Positions 1 through 13,041 of a DNA stretch of 64,000 nucleotides are shown here, piece after piece (within the stretch, counting starts at the first letter, position 1; each line of letters begins with the position of its first letter). This stretch comes from Apodemus sylvaticus (taxonomy: Eukaryota > Chordata > Mammalia > Rodentia > Muridae), in assembly GCF_947179515.1 (NCBI RefSeq), contig NC_067492.1, positions 10,797,347 through 10,861,346 of the forward strand. Direction: 5' to 3'. A program made the position numbers and the translations under genes. Under the pieces are notes generated by a model that did no database searches, had not been told where the DNA came from, and was given only the letters and a program-made list of their open reading frames with translations.

Positions 1-388
1 CCTTGCTCAGATCAGGAGCAGTGAGCTGTTACCATGGAGACAGGCACTCTATGCAGCTCCACTCCAGCTGATTCTAAGGTCCAGTGCATCTGCCTGCGAA
101 GCCCTTTGCTTAGTAGGGCGAAGCCCAATCCCTTCCTGGCAAGGGCATGGAGAAGGAAGAGTGACATTAAACAGGCGAAGGTAGAACATCTTACTCCCAG
201 CAGACATAACACTGAAAGACTGTTTAGAATGATAACTCCATTTAAATCCAATCTGTGATATTTCCTAAAAAGACACCATATTGAGAACTTCAAGTTCACC
301 TTCAGGATTACAATTCCTCCTCTCTGCCCATATCAACTCAATGACTCTTTCTTTCCGGGAAGGGAGGGTAATTTTTATATGACATGCC
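1..388. other. Single-copy DNA, no feature recognised
   Basis: Short open frames occur on both strands here but resemble no known family and overlap each other. No repeat consensus, splice pair or CpG cluster is evident. Confidence 0.5.
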
Positions 389-716
389 TGTGGTGGCACG
401 TTATATAAATTGAATAAGAATACCATCCCCATCCCATCTGTCAGAAGAATTGACCCTCAGTTGGTGAAGCTGTTTGGGAAGGATCAGGAGGAGTGGACTT
501 GTTGGAGGAGGTGTGTCACTGGGGGGGGGGTGGGCTTTAAGGTTTCAAAAGACTCCTCCTTCTGTGTGTTGCAGCTAAGACATGGGCTCACAGCTTCCTG
601 CCTGCCTTTGCTTGTCTTTCATGGACTTTAACTCTCTGAAACCATGCACCCAATTAGATGCTGTATTTTGTAAGTGGCCTTATTTTTGTCACAGCCATAG
701 AAAAGTGACTAAGACA
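389..716 (+). mobile_element. MaLR-type (ORR1/MT-like) solo LTR
   Basis: The stretch begins TGTGGT and ends ACTAAGACA. It holds the usual rodent MaLR blocks in order: a tract around TGGTGAAGCTGTTTGGGA, then GTGTCACTGGG with a run of G, a TGGGCTTTAA segment, and a terminal TTTGTCACAGCC block before the end. There is no internal region beside it, so it is read as a solo LTR. The subfamily is uncertain. Confidence 0.7.
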
Positions 717-914
717 ATGCAGAGTCCAAAAGGTGTGCTTTTCTAGTAAATATATGTTAAGACAAGCCTAAGAATTCAGATCAATAAGAAGGAAGTTTAG
801 TCACAGAGTCCTCTCACTGTTATCTAATGCTTCCTCTAGAAATCCTGACCTGGGTTACACATCCTTTATACATCCCCAGCCAGTTTATAATCCAGGTCTG
901 ATAGACAGGCATTT

Positions 915-1235
915 GAATTACTTTCCTCATTACTGTGACCAAATACAAGAAGTAACTGCAGAGAGAAAGTGGTTATCTTGGCTCACAGTCTGAGGGGACA
1001 CAGTCCATCATGGAGGGAAGGCCTGACAGTAGCCAGGCATACCTCATCCATAATCAAGAAGCAGAGAGGGGACAGGAAATAAGGCTGAGTTGTCAAACCT
1101 CAAGGGTCAAGTCCCTCCTAGTAACCCACTTCCCCTCCACAAGGCTCTACTTCCTAAAGGTTCCTCAATCTTCTAAAAGAGCACCTGCAACTAGGGAGCA
1201 AACAATTAAGCCTATCAGGATATTTTACATTCATA
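915..1235 (-). mobile_element. Rodent LTR-like interspersed repeat
   Basis: This reads as the complement of a common rodent LTR. TTACTGTGACCAAATAC is followed by a TTGGCTCACAGTC segment and ACAGTCCATCATGG, the same order seen at 22,845 and 39,140. The far end is diverged and its boundary is approximate. Confidence 0.6.
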
Positions 1236-4200
1236 TGACAGCAGCCAAGACTGGAATGCATACCATACCTGACACCCATCGGGAGTGAAGGATTGATAAA
1301 AGACACTCGTCCTAGCAAAGGCATCAAACCAGATGGCTCCGATGTGGGAACCAGTGATATGCAAGGCAGACTTGGTGTCCACAACGAATAGACCATCAAA
1401 AGAGAATTAATTTATCCTATAGAAAAGAGGCTCTACATTCTTACCTATTCTAATGCTATATTAAATTCCCAATTAAGGTATACTATACTATTGACAGAAT
1501 GGTCACGCCTCACACTCTCCTACTAGAAACTGTGTTTGGTTCTGTAGCATCAGTGAGGGGCCAGTCTGGCATGGAAATGAAGGCAGTGTATGTCCAACTG
1601 AAAGAACACAACTAAGGAGACATTAGATAATGTATGATGATCTAACATGTTTGTTTCTATAGTGATAACGTTCAAAGTATTAGCAGCTCTGAATGATATT
1701 TCCATAGATGACTCAAAAGGAAAAATTTTAATATGCAATTATACTTATGAACAAATACCTAAACCCTCCACGATGGGGGCAGGTGCTGAACTGTCTGTGC
1801 TCCCTTGAACCTACTGGAAATTTCCTCACATACTTTATCATGGTGACATTTAAAATAGCTTCTAGAGAGAATTAAAAATATAAAGAAAAAAGAAAGAAAA
1901 AGCTAGACATATTATGCACCCTCCACGAGGATTTATGGGCATCCATTGCATAACATCATTCTTTGAGATAATCTGTGCGCACCCCAGGAGGAGGGGGAGG
2001 GAGGTGAAACCACCCCACCTGGGGGAAAATGCAAATTAGATGAACGGCACCACTCAGTGTTTCAATTATGCTTTCAGCGTGTTTCCACTCAAAATGTCCT
2101 CTGGGCTTAATGTAAATGTCACAAAAAGACAAACTTTAGCTGGGAGACAAAAGCCACCACTGAAATGGGAAGTTTGGCACATGAATTAAGGGGCTTAATC
2201 TTCCTGACCCGGATGTCAGTGCTTTCTCCATTTCTTTGTTTCGAAAGTTGGTTCTTAGGGATGCAAACCCTAAAGGCACAGAATTCTCACCATCACAGAA
2301 AATGAAGCAGAGGAGAAAATTAAGCTGTACTACCAAGAAAAGGGAAAATGCAGATGGATTTACATTTCTCTGCTAAGTACTGAAGACTCCCACTCCCACA
2401 GAGAGATCTGAACTATACATGGGGACTGTGACATGCTTATAAGGACATTTGTCTGCATCTGTGGTCCATACACTACCGTCTTTGATGGAAAATGGTTCTA
2501 AAGGTTGTAGGCCTTGTTTGAGGCTTGCAAACTGCATGTGTTATAAATTTGCCCTCAGTGATGCCCATAGTCTTTGTGTAATGGTGCAAGGATGTGTGAG
2601 AACTGGGAGGGAGGCTGTGAGTCAGCCAACCTGAGAACTATAGCCTCACATGGACACAATCTGTACCCATCACCTCTACCCACACACCAAGAAAATGGCC
2701 CCTTTAGTGTCTAGAGAAGTCCTGATCTATAGCACTTGTCAGATTCAATCATATTGCTGCTTCCAAGATACCAACTTGCCTCCAACTCCCTTGCAAATTC
2801 TCAGCACTGTATCTGTTCACAGGATTAACCTGTCTTAGTCATCTCTAGAGACTTGGCACTGTCCCTGTATGGGTAAATATAAACTTTATATTCTCTCTCA
2901 TGCTAAGCCGTACCTTTCTTCCCAGGACTGTTTGCCTACCCCAAACCACAGAATCCAACTGCCCTGAGAGCACAAAGGGCTCCTATATTAGTTGAAGTAT
3001 AATATCCGGGGGCTTGGGGAGCAAGGCCTTTCTAATGCATAAACTGGCATTTAGTTCAGAACCATCAGATAGACCCTCCATGGGATGTACAATATCAACC
3101 AATCACTCCATATCCCACTGGTACCCAGAGGCACTAGCATCTTCTGAAAGAACTTGCGGGCTTAGTCCAGAGACTTGTCAGAACTACACGAAAGACATGT
3201 GGTTTCCCAAGCCTGCATAGCTCACGACTTCTGGGGAATAAGCCATCATTCACATGTGTGCAGTGGCTGGTCCGTGCTCCAGCCTCCGTTTGTGATGCCC
3301 TCCTGCATCCTGAATGCACTGGGCTGTATGCTCTGCTCCATATTTGCCTCAGAATTGTTCTGACATCCACAGGGCTCGTGTGAGGTCTTGGGAGTGTCTC
3401 AGCATGACGGATCAGCTCAGGAGTGGATTTGTACCTCCAAAGACTGTGCAGATTTGATAGACGCAGAGTACTCATGAAACAGCCTTAATACCATCTCACG
3501 CATCAATTCCAACTTTTATAAAACAGAGTTTCAATTCTATCATGTCAGAGGAAGATATAATGAATGATTCAGCCAAGGAAATCCTTTGTACAAACCTATT
3601 TTTGCCATGTAAACCCTTAAGGGTTTCCTCTTAGGAAAAGACACATCTCCTTTCAGGGGATTTTTTTTCCTCCTGCAGATCATTAAAAACTGAGCTGCCA
3701 GTTCCAAGTTTCCTCTTTTCTGTCAAACTCATCTTCCTTGTCTTTTAAAGCACGGAAAGCTACTCTCTGATTGGATGCTGAGCAAGTCTGTCCCAGGGTA
3801 ATTATGAAGTTGGAGTTGAGATGGAGTGGATTTGCAGAGAGCCGGACACTGTACATGATCAACTCCAGGTCAGCAACCTGACGGTCAAGCCTTGGAGCCA
3901 CTCCCCAAATCAAACTGAGGAGCCGTGGCATGGATGCAGGTGAGTGGTTGCATGATTGTCTTCATCAGAAACTTTCCCAGCCAATGAGACAGAGGCACGG
4001 ATTCAGCAGGGCTAAGAACCACCACATCCAGGGGTGTAGAGATCTCCTTGGTTGAGTCAAATCCCCTCAAAGCCCTTAGCCCATCTTGCCCCACTAATCT
4101 GTGTGGATATCCGTGTCCCTCCCTGTGAGTATCTCCAGGATAAGTGAACATGAGGAGAGGTTTCCTCCACCATTACTATAAGGGTAAATGCTCTTACAGT

Positions 4201-4529
4201 TGTAGTCATGGGGATGCCCACTTGTGACAGGGCCTGCTGGAATCCAGAGCCCAGTTGGGTTTGATACCCTGGCAAGTATTGAAATCCCACATTCCTCTAG
4301 GCTCTACCAGCAGACATCTTTAATTGAGGACAGAGCCTACAAGGAGAAGCATGTGCATCTGTCACAGAACCAGAAGATAGATGGCAGAAAGCCACGGCAC
4401 TACTTCCCTGCCCAGATCTGTGGGTCCATGGTTCAGAGACGGAGTTGTCTACCCAAGCTCTAAGACTTGCAGGCCATTGGCAAATGGAGGCGTCTCCATT
4501 ACTGTCGTTCTAGTTTGTAAAAGTAAAGC
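1236..4529. other. Single-copy DNA with one octamer motif
   Basis: No gene or repeat was recognised over about 3.3 kb. A perfect octamer ATGCAAAT lies at 2,029-2,036, just after a G-rich patch (1,988-2,004). The sequence around 2,010-2,330 is free of simple repeats and could be conserved non-coding DNA, but that needs an alignment. Confidence 0.4.
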
Positions 4530-5075
4530 ACTATAGGAGGCGGCAGTGCTGGCTTTGCTCTGATGCTGAGAAGCCCAAGGCAGGGGTGGGTGTTAGGTTT
4601 CAAACCAGCAATAAATAGCTTAAGTACTTATTTCATGTATCAAAGCAGAACTGGCTGCCAAGTTCTCCCTGTAGACCCTCAGCGCCAAACTGTCACAGGG
4701 TCTTCCTAGCTGGCAAACCCCAGTTTACCCTACCTCCTACCCTAAATTTCCCCAGCCCTGTGGGTGGGGAGGGGCTGGGCTGCATTCCCCTATATAACCT
4801 AATCATTTTGGTTACCTGCTCTCTTTTTGTACCTTCAGGCCTTCTGGCTATTGCACCTGTTTCTCCTCTCTCCCCTCTCGCTTCCCCTCCCCCTCTCCTC
4901 AGATGGTACAGTTCAGTCTGGTCCTTTCTATTCTGGACTCCCCCAGATATCCCTGCCTCTAACTATTCTCTGTCCCTTTATCTATAATACACCCTCTCCT
5001 CCAGCATATTCTTCTTCTTTTTTTCATTCAGTGGGGTGCCTTCACTTCTTTAAGGAGTCATAGATTTTGGGGTCT
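4530..5075 (+). mobile_element. Possible solo LTR with TATA box
   Basis: A G-rich block (4,762-4,780) is followed by TATATAA at 4,791, a long pyrimidine-rich stretch, an imperfect polyadenylation-like TATAATACA near 4,983, and a GGGGTGCCTTCAC ending. This order resembles rodent retroviral LTRs. The family and both ends are uncertain, and it could also be single-copy DNA. Confidence 0.4.
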
Positions 5076-8000
5076 TGAGAGAGGGCTGTACCTACAAAAG
5101 GGCAGTGGAGGACCCCTTTCTCTAAAAGCCTTCCAGAAATGTCAATCAAGGAGGAGGACAGGAGTGCCCTTGGGAGACATTCTGAGCTCCCGCAGAAGCA
5201 CTTGGAATATGTGAAAGAGAAAGGCAGTACAGCTGTGCAGATAGGGAATGCTGCAAGGCGAATGTTGGTATTTCTTTGACCTTATATTTATCTGTATCCT
5301 GGAAATGCCTACAGAAGTTCAGGCTATCACTTAGAAGCCTGGTTCTTTCTGGATGAGATAATTTGCCTGTCACTGGATCCTTTCAACTGGAACGTGTCTG
5401 ACTACTGAGCAATGTATTGGGATGGAGTCCAGTGTTAGATGATTCTCATACAATGGAGGAATTAGATTATCCCAAAGCTCAACGTATTTATCCACCAGCC
5501 CATTAAAGATGTCATTTCATCACTTACAGTGTGCATGATAGTAGACAGGGAGGAACAAATGCCAAGACAAGGATGAATACTGTGTGCTGTCTACCTCTGT
5601 GATATTCAGAGTCTAGAAAGTTGACCCTGCGAAGATTTGGAGGGCTGCCATATTGAAGCTCAGTGTTCCATTTCGTCATGATGTCAAAAGGCCAAATAAG
5701 TAGCATATGGTAGAAATTACAAACAGGCAGCTCATAATTCAATGTAATAAATTCTACCCAGCAGGGAAAGTAAGCCAACCAGTGATCAGGCTCACCATTC
5801 CCAAAGGCACTGAGGCAGGAACTTATCAATAAATGTATCTTGTATCATCAGAGAGTTAAGATTTCTGAAAATGGCTTAGAAAGGCAATGGCTTAGCCTAA
5901 TTTTCATGGCGTTTATTACAAAATTGAATTTGTTCTAGACAATTGAGCTTATGTGCGCTTAGTAACAAAACTAGATTTTTTTCGCATAAAATTTAATAAA
6001 CCAATCTTGAATGAGTTTGTTTCATCAAAGTGGACAAGTTAGTTGGGTATTAAAATCTGTAAAATATTGGAATATATAAGAAACATCAAGCGTTGGTTTA
6101 TGATGTAGCTAGAGATGCCACAATATACCATCACATTATTCCACATGAGTCTAGTTAGCACGAATGGCCTTCGGCTCATATGAATACAACACTGAAGATC
6201 ACAAGAACACTTTCCTCCAGATTTTTAAGGCACTCACTCTCAGGAGTATAGCAGTGCTGCCTTTGAGCTATGACATCTGAGTCCCTTAATAACAGTTCCC
6301 ATCTATAGAGTCTTCTCCATGTGTTCAGCAGTGAGCCCCCTACCTGATCACTGATGATTTTTAAATCTCCCATAGTTCCATGGAAGCACTGTTTTATAGA
6401 TAAGGGAAGATGTGCCTTTTGGAGGTAAAGACTATTCCTTAAGGTATAAAGAAAATAGTTGTAACAGTATGTTTTGCACCAAACACAGACGCCCTGCCCT
6501 GTGACCTAGGGGATATGGGAGGACTGGGTTATTCTGGGTGTGTAGAAAGCTGTTCCATGGTCTAGAAGGCCCTGACTCAAAGGGAGGCTGAACACTCTCT
6601 GCCTGAAGCTAAAAGAACTATCAAAGATTAAATTGAGCAGATTTTTGAAGAGACCTCTCAGGGGAACCCATAGTACAATAACCAAAATCATACATAAATC
6701 AAAGTCTATGGAAAGACAGACTGAGGGCATCTAGACTCCAGAAGAGTCTAGAAATGCTTCCAGAAGGCAGGGTAAATATTAGAATATTTGTAAATATATG
6801 CAAATATGTTTGGGGGCTGAAGGGCATGACCTAAGGCAGCAGGGTGTGTCTTTCCTAGAATATGTTCCTGTCATAATGCAAGATTGATAGCTTTAAGGTA
6901 GTCAACAGAGATGTCTCAGTCAAACTACCAAAGCCCCTAAAAGGCTAGTTTCCGCACCTTGAACATTTTCTCCTAGCCATCATGACTTTGGTAATCCAGG
7001 ACCTCTGTGAGAGCAGGAACTTTCTAAATCTGTTTCTCTTCCAGATATGCTCAGTGTCAGTCCGAGGACAGAGATGGCAACCCAGGAGTATTAGTGGATT
7101 CGCTGTGGTTGCAACCAATTAACTCATCTGCCTCCTCCCTAATTGCAGTGGATGAAACTCTCACCAGCTGTGATTACAAACTGTTTCTGTCTACTTGACA
7201 AGACCCAATCAAGAAACTGAAGTACAGTGATTTGGCTTGTAGTACACAGGGCACGATTAATTCTTGCCTACATATGTGGATATTTTTCGATGTTAGCAGG
7301 CACACAAGCAGCCCTGAGGTCATGCCTACTCATTCTCTGGTTGCCAAGAGATATTGCATACTTTAGGCACGATTATTTCATCATCTGGAGCTCCAGCCTG
7401 GTGGGGATGGAGAGTATTTTGGCCAAGTGGGTCTTGTCACACATTAAAGGTATTCTCATGTCTCATGATTTCCTCATTGCATAATAACCTTTGCCCCTTT
7501 CCCAGGAAGTAAACACCAATGTAGTCCAAAGCTTTTGCACTATTTCTTTCTACCTGACTTATCATGGAAACGTATGATCCAAATGTAAATCATAGCTTTC
7601 CATCAAAAGTGGCAACTTTTGCAATTGAAGTATTCTTCTACCGGGATCTCAAGTATATTACTGTGATTACGTGCCTCAAAATGTTCTTTTAATGTACCCG
7701 AGGCAAGTCTAAGATTCTTGAGATTTATAGCTCACGTTTCTTTCTTTATATATCCACTTCATGCTGAAGCATATGGTCTCACACAACTGTGATATTTACG
7801 ATAACGAATCGCAGATGCTTAAATGGGAGTAATCTGAAAACACTCAAAGGCTAAGATGCTGCAATCTTACTGCAAACACTACAAAGCAAGGACCTTTGGA
7901 TTATGTTGATTTCCAGAGAGTATCAGGAGGAATGAGGCTTTGCACGTCTCCAGAAGACATGCAGAAAAAACAGCCCCTCCTCCCCTCTCTCTCAAGAAAC

Positions 8001-8310
8001 CCTTCAAAATATCGACGGGACTTTGAGATTGTAAATCTAACACTTCTGTTGGAAAGGGAACTGTAGCTGCTTCTGGACACAGGTGGGCATACAGGCTGGA
8101 GAGACCCTCGCTTGCACCCACTCCAGGACACATTATAGAGTGGTCACTGATAAATACAAAAGGTTGGAGGGGCAGGGAAGGAAGGGATAACCCTTCATCT
8201 CTCCATTAGCTATACATGATAATGTAATATTTTATCAAATTTACAAACTATATGTATATCAGTAATTGCAATTGACTTTGACTTTTATTAGAAAGTTTCC
8301 CCATCCACTA
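5076..8310. other. Single-copy DNA, no feature recognised
   Basis: Over 3 kb without a recognisable gene, young transposon or long simple repeat. The longest open frame (101 codons, minus strand, 5,524-5,829) matches nothing I know. The block 7,060-7,260 has mixed composition and may be conserved, but nothing in the sequence proves it. Confidence 0.45.
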
Positions 8311-8417
8311 GATGTGATGGTACAGAACTCAGGAGGCTGAAGCAGGAAGATTATGAATCTGAGGCTACCCTGGACTACATAGTCAGATACTATCTCAAAG
8401 CAAAACAAAACAAAAAT
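8311..8417 (+). mobile_element. Diverged B1/B4-type SINE fragment
   Basis: It carries the 7SL-derived order ACTCAGGAGGCTGAAGCAGG, then GAGGCTACCCTGGACTACAT, then ATCTCAAAGC before an AAAC-rich tail. The 5' part is missing or badly decayed. Confidence 0.7.
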
Positions 8418-8649
8418 CCCGTTGTCACACCAACCCAGTCACAAAATTTTCAGCCCCAAATTTATCCTGTCTACAAGAAAAGCAGGCATGGGGGATGGAG
8501 CTGAGGGAATGGCCAACCAAAAACTCATGGGCAAGCACCAATCCCTGACATTATTAATGATATTCAGTTATGCTGGCAGACAGGAGTCTAGCATGGCAAT
8601 CCTCTGAGTGAATCCACCCAGCAGCTGACTTAGTTGTACACACCCACAG

Positions 8650-9136
8650 CCAAACAGTGGAGGGAGCTTGGGGACTCTTGTGGAAGAATAGGGAGAAAGG
8701 TTGTGGGCCCCAAAGGGGCTAGGAACTCCACAGGAAGACCAACAGAGACAAGTAATGTAGACCCTTCAGGCTCTCAGAGACTGGACCACCAACCAAGAAG
8801 CATACACGGGCTGGACCTAGGCCTTCCTGCACATATGGAGCAGGTGTGCAGCTTGGTCTTCATGTGGTTCCTGAATAAGTGGAGGGGGGGGGGCTATCCC
8901 AAAACCTGTTGCCTGTCTTCGGATTATGTTCTTCTAGCTGAGCTGCCTTGTCTGGCCTCAGTGGGTGAGGATGTGCCTAGCCCCATGGAGACTTGATGTG
9001 CCAGGGTGAGGGGGATGGCCAAAGGGGCGCCCACCTGCTCAGAGGAGAAGGGGAGGGAGAATGGGAGATAGATTGTAGGTGGGGGTGACTGGTAGGGGGA
9101 ACTGAGTGTGATGTAAAGTGAATAAAAAAGTCCCTT
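8650..9136 (+). mobile_element. L1 3' UTR (truncated LINE-1)
   Basis: The stretch matches the murine L1 3' UTR in layout. It has GGGAGCTTGGGGACTCTTG, then a CTCTCAGAGACTGGACCACC segment, ACACGGGCTGGACCTAGGCC, TGCAGCTTGGTCTTCATGTG, a G-run, GGATTATGTTCTTCTAGCTG, and a G-rich end with GATGTAAAGTGAATAAA. No ORF2 sequence precedes it, so it is a 5'-truncated insertion. Confidence 0.85.
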
Positions 9137-10683
9137 TGTCACATTATGTAGATTCTCAGTGAATAATTTACATAAATAAATAGATCAACTACATTGTTGT
9201 CCATGGCCTCTTTGTATATCCTAGTGTAGACAGCACATCCATAAAGCTTGCTAATGCTGGATCCCTTTTCATAAAGAGCAGCTATGCAATAAGAGAGATC
9301 TTCATCTCCGCCTTTTGTGCAGATATTTGAGTCGCTCAGACCCCTTTAGAAACTTTGGTTTCAAATAAAATACCAACGTATAGTTTATGTAGACTTAGAA
9401 ACCAACCCCCCTGAAAGATTTCTTGGTTCTACAGAGCATGAGCACCCTGTGTCCTCACATCGATGACAGCTGTCTGTCTTTACATACATGACAGCTTGAT
9501 GTCCGTGTGTCTTGTTTTGTTTACTGTTGTACCTCACTAATATGGTTGTCGTCTACCGTGTCCAGATAGCTTTCCTGAGCTCTGTGCAAATTGGAGGATT
9601 CCCTTTCCTTAGCGGGGCCTTCCACTTCTCTGCCTGATCTAGGGAGCACAAACCACACTCTACCTGGGGGAAATTACAGGTTCAACTTCCCAGAATGTCT
9701 CTTCACGCAAATGAGGTATCCCCAGCCTCAGCCAATGAAACTTCACCCTAAGAAGGACCCCTTTCCTTTCTTTAATGTTCATATAGAGAGCCGTGGTTCA
9801 CCCCTCAAAAAGTGTCTGCGTACAAGCCCACCCTCACCAAAGGTCTATGCTCAAGCTAAGATCCTCTCAGAGAGTTGTTTCATTAAGATCCTGAGGGAAG
9901 GCCTTCTCAACGCCCCTCCCCCAGGCACCCACTCCCAACCAGCCTGGGATCCCACAGAGCATGCCCATCCCAGACTCTGCTTCACCTTTCCAGCCTGGTG
10001 CATGCTGGTGTCTGGACACCCTGAGAGAGAGGAAATGAAAGACACAGAACCACAGCTGGATCCCCAACACGAATACCACATGTGTTGCAGGTTCGATGCT
10101 AAGACTAAAGCATGGTGTTAGCCTGCAGGACACTTGGGTGTTTTTATCTCTTGCTTTGTACCAGACTATGAGCTTTTCTGAAGCAGAATATCTCCCAGTT
10201 GGCCATTCTGTCTCCAAGGCTCTACAGGCACCTGTACCTTATGTGTTATGAAATGAATATTTGCTTGCATAGGAAAAAAAAAACTTATCTTCTTGCCACC
10301 TGCTAGAGTGTTGCTTTCAATAGGAAAAGTTGACTTAGGTTCTCATTCCCTTTATATTCAGTTTTTCCAGTCCAGAATAAAAATCCTTGGGCCAGTAGGG
10401 ACTTGGGAAGTCTGACAGCTCTTGCTTGCATGTACTGCAAGTATAGAGGCTGACCAGCTGTGGGTACTCAGTTGATATTGTCAATGTGGATCAGCTAAGA
10501 TTGCCAGGTGATGCTCATACCAATCCCACCCTGGTCCCTAGCTGTAAGGAGTGGACTTACTCTTTCTACTTTCCTTGTCTGTTGATGTGAACAGGGAGGG
10601 AGGCTCAATGGAATCTCCTCCTAGAATGCTGAGTTCTCCTTCACAGACTGACAGGTGTGAATGGAATTGTAACTTAAGGCAGG
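9137..10683. other. Single-copy DNA with a chance open frame
   Basis: An open frame runs to 10,121, but its upstream limit at 9,591 is TTG. The first ATG in frame is at 9,711, leaving about 136 codons with no recognisable domain. Overlapping minus-strand frames of similar length argue for chance. No repeat family was recognised. Confidence 0.4.
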
Positions 10684-11008
10684 TGTCTTAGGGTTTTACT
10701 GCTGTGAACAGACACCATGACCAAGACAACTCTTATAAGGACAACATGTAATTGGGGCTGGCTTACAGTTTCAGAGGTTCAGTCCAGTATCATCAAGGCA
10801 GGAGCATGGCAGCATCCAGGCAGGCATGGTGTAAGAGGAGCTGAGAGTTCTGCATCTTCAGCTGAAGGCTGCTAGAAGACTGACTTCTTAAGTCAGGGTC
10901 TTAAGCCCACACCCACAGTGACACACCTACTCTAACAAGGCCACACTTAATAATGCCACTCCTGGGGCCAACCATGCTGGGGCCAACCATATGTAAACCG
11001 TCACAGCA
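10684..11008 (-). mobile_element. MaLR-type LTR, minus strand
   Basis: It starts TGTCTTAGGGTTTTACTGC and continues with GAACAGACACCATGACCAAG, GGGGCTGGCTTACAG, GGTTCAGTCCA and GGCAGCATCCAGGCAGGCAT, ending AACCGTCACAGCA. This is the complement of a very common rodent LTR. A 15-bp block (CTGGGGCCAACCATG) is tandemly doubled at about 10,962-10,991. Confidence 0.8.
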
Positions 11009-11302
11009 GGGAACACTCTGGTATCTTCCCTAAAGCAGGTAACTCTTGGAATCTGGACTTACTTATGCTCACACAGGCTGGCGTGAAGGTCTAGAGCCCA
11101 CCAAGAGACACAAAAACTTGCGAGTTGGCAAAGCACCACACATCACTCTCAACCTGAGGTCAAGAGTCCACAGCTACCACACAGTTCTAGCTCACTGCTT
11201 TTGCAAATAAATTCTGTGAGATAATGCCACACCTATTACATGTGTCCTTAGCTACTGTTCTACAGTTTTATATATGTAGAGTTGAATAGATTTTTAAAGA
11301 TC

Positions 11303-11417
11303 AGGGGGAAGGAGGAAAAGGAGGAAGAGGAAGAGAAGAAGGAGAGGAAGAAGAAGATGAGGAGGAAGAAAAGGAAGAAGGAGGAGGAGGAGGAGAAGGA
11401 AGGGGAAGAGGAGGGGG
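11303..11417. repeat. Purine-rich GGA/GAA tract
   Basis: About 115 bp made almost entirely of A and G, as mixed GGA and GAA triplets. It translates as a Glu/Lys-rich frame, which is an artefact of the tract. Confidence 0.95.
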
Positions 11418-12875
11418 ACTGTCTTGTAAACTTAAATGTTTTCTATTTGGTATTTTGCAGAAAAGATGCTGTTAACCCTATAGGCCAAGGTCACATTCCA
11501 CTTCCATTCTGAAAGTGCTAGTCTGTGCCACTTCAGGACACAGGCAAGTAAAACCATGTAGGACATATTTCACATTCTCTGTTTCATGATTAACCACAAA
11601 GACAATCAACAGAATGGGAAAATGACTCTGATCCAATGCACGTCAATGTTATGCCAACGTGAGCACGGCTTTTAATTTTCTAAACTGCAATATGTTGGGA
11701 GAAAAATTTCCATTCAAAATAGAATCTCAAGAGACTTGGCTTTTTAAATACTCTTTTAAAATCCATTATCAGTCATTAAGTATAGGGACAAACTGCAGAG
11801 AAGATGAATTGTCCCCAGGGAGCAGAAGGGTACCATGCATATCTATATATTTATGTATCGAAGACAATAATTTAATTTAGTGCTAAGAAGCTGCCTGGTT
11901 TGTGCTTTTAATCAAGTTCTCATGCTTTCCTGTTTGTCTTCAAGGTTCAGCTTCCCACACTGAAAGCAATCTGTCATATAATCACATGATTTATCATTAC
12001 GTTTTGTTCTTTTCTTGTTCGAGGTCTGTCATTATTTCCTCTCAAAGGGCCAAGAGGGCCATGTTTTCTTCTGTTCTCCTCTCCTGAACATTTAGCTTCC
12101 CAGAAAACCTAATGGGAATTATCCAGCCCAAAGGTGAGACAGCTATAATGACTGTTTTTCCCTCTGATGAGGGTTTGGGTCATTAGCAAAACAGTCAAGT
12201 CCCATTTCTTCTAGTAAAGGAGCAAATAGTCAAACCATCAAAAAAAAAACCCAAAACAACAACAACAACAACAAAATCACCCTTAAACTGCTTGATTGTC
12301 TGTCTCCTGGAAGTTAGGTGCTACACTAGAACATTAAAAAGAAATAGCCACCTCATATATCAAGTACTTCCAAATCCAGGGAACCCAGGGAAACTCCCCA
12401 TTGAAACGATGGCTCAAATCCTCTCTGTAGTTTTATGTGTGCATGCTGACTGTGTTCCGGTATTGATCTTTAGTGAGTGTTCATTAAAATAGCAATGCGT
12501 GCGCTCTTCTCTCAATATCCAAATTCTGTGGAGCTACACGTGTGCCACTCCAGGCTAGAGAGAAGTGTAGAGAGAAGATGTGGTGATCTGAACCCAGGAG
12601 GAGACGGTGCCATGGGAAAAACAAACCAAACCAAAGCAAAGCAATAACTCTGGCAATGTTACCGGTGCCTTCGGGAATGCAGCCCTTGCTGAGTTAACCT
12701 GACTGACCGCCTAGGGAGGTGACCTGAAATAAAGGGGAGACTCCTTGCTTACCCCCAAGCTTAGGTGTAGATGCTTGAGATGATAGAACGCAGGGTTTGC
12801 TGTAAAGTTTTGTGTAATGAAAGAGAACCAGAGAGAAGAGGGAAGGTGGTGGGAGACTCCAGAAACAGGGCTTGT
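11418..12875. other. Single-copy DNA with a short CAA repeat
   Basis: No gene or transposon recognised. A small A-rich (CAA)n tract lies at 12,241-12,276. Confidence 0.5.
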
Positions 12876-12912
12876 CTGTGTGTGTGTGTGTGTGTGTGTC
12901 TGTCACACACAC
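12876..12912. repeat. (TG)n followed by (CA)n
   Basis: A TG run (12,876-12,902) is followed one base later by a short CA run (12,904-12,912). The two runs are self-complementary. Confidence 0.95.
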
Positions 12913-12984
12913 AAGCACATATCTATCAGTATGTTTATTGAGCAACTTGCTGAAGTAACCATGCTTGACTCTCATTGCCCTGGG

Positions 12985-13036
12985 TTAAAAACAAAGCAAA
13001 ATAAACAAACAAGCAAAAAACCCAACAAAACAAAAC
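12985..13036. repeat. A-rich tract (AAAC/AAAT)
   Basis: A stretch of A interrupted by single C, G or T. It may be a decayed retroposon tail, but no clear SINE body adjoins it. Confidence 0.8.
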
Positions 13037-13041
13037 AGTCT

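Noticed and set aside
4791..4797. TATA box as a gene promoter
   Set aside because: It sits in a possible LTR, and no downstream transcript or open frame supports a gene start.
9591..10121. 176-codon plus-strand open frame
   Set aside because: It starts at TTG; the first ATG is at 9,711. It has no known domain, no splice context and overlapping frames on the other strand.
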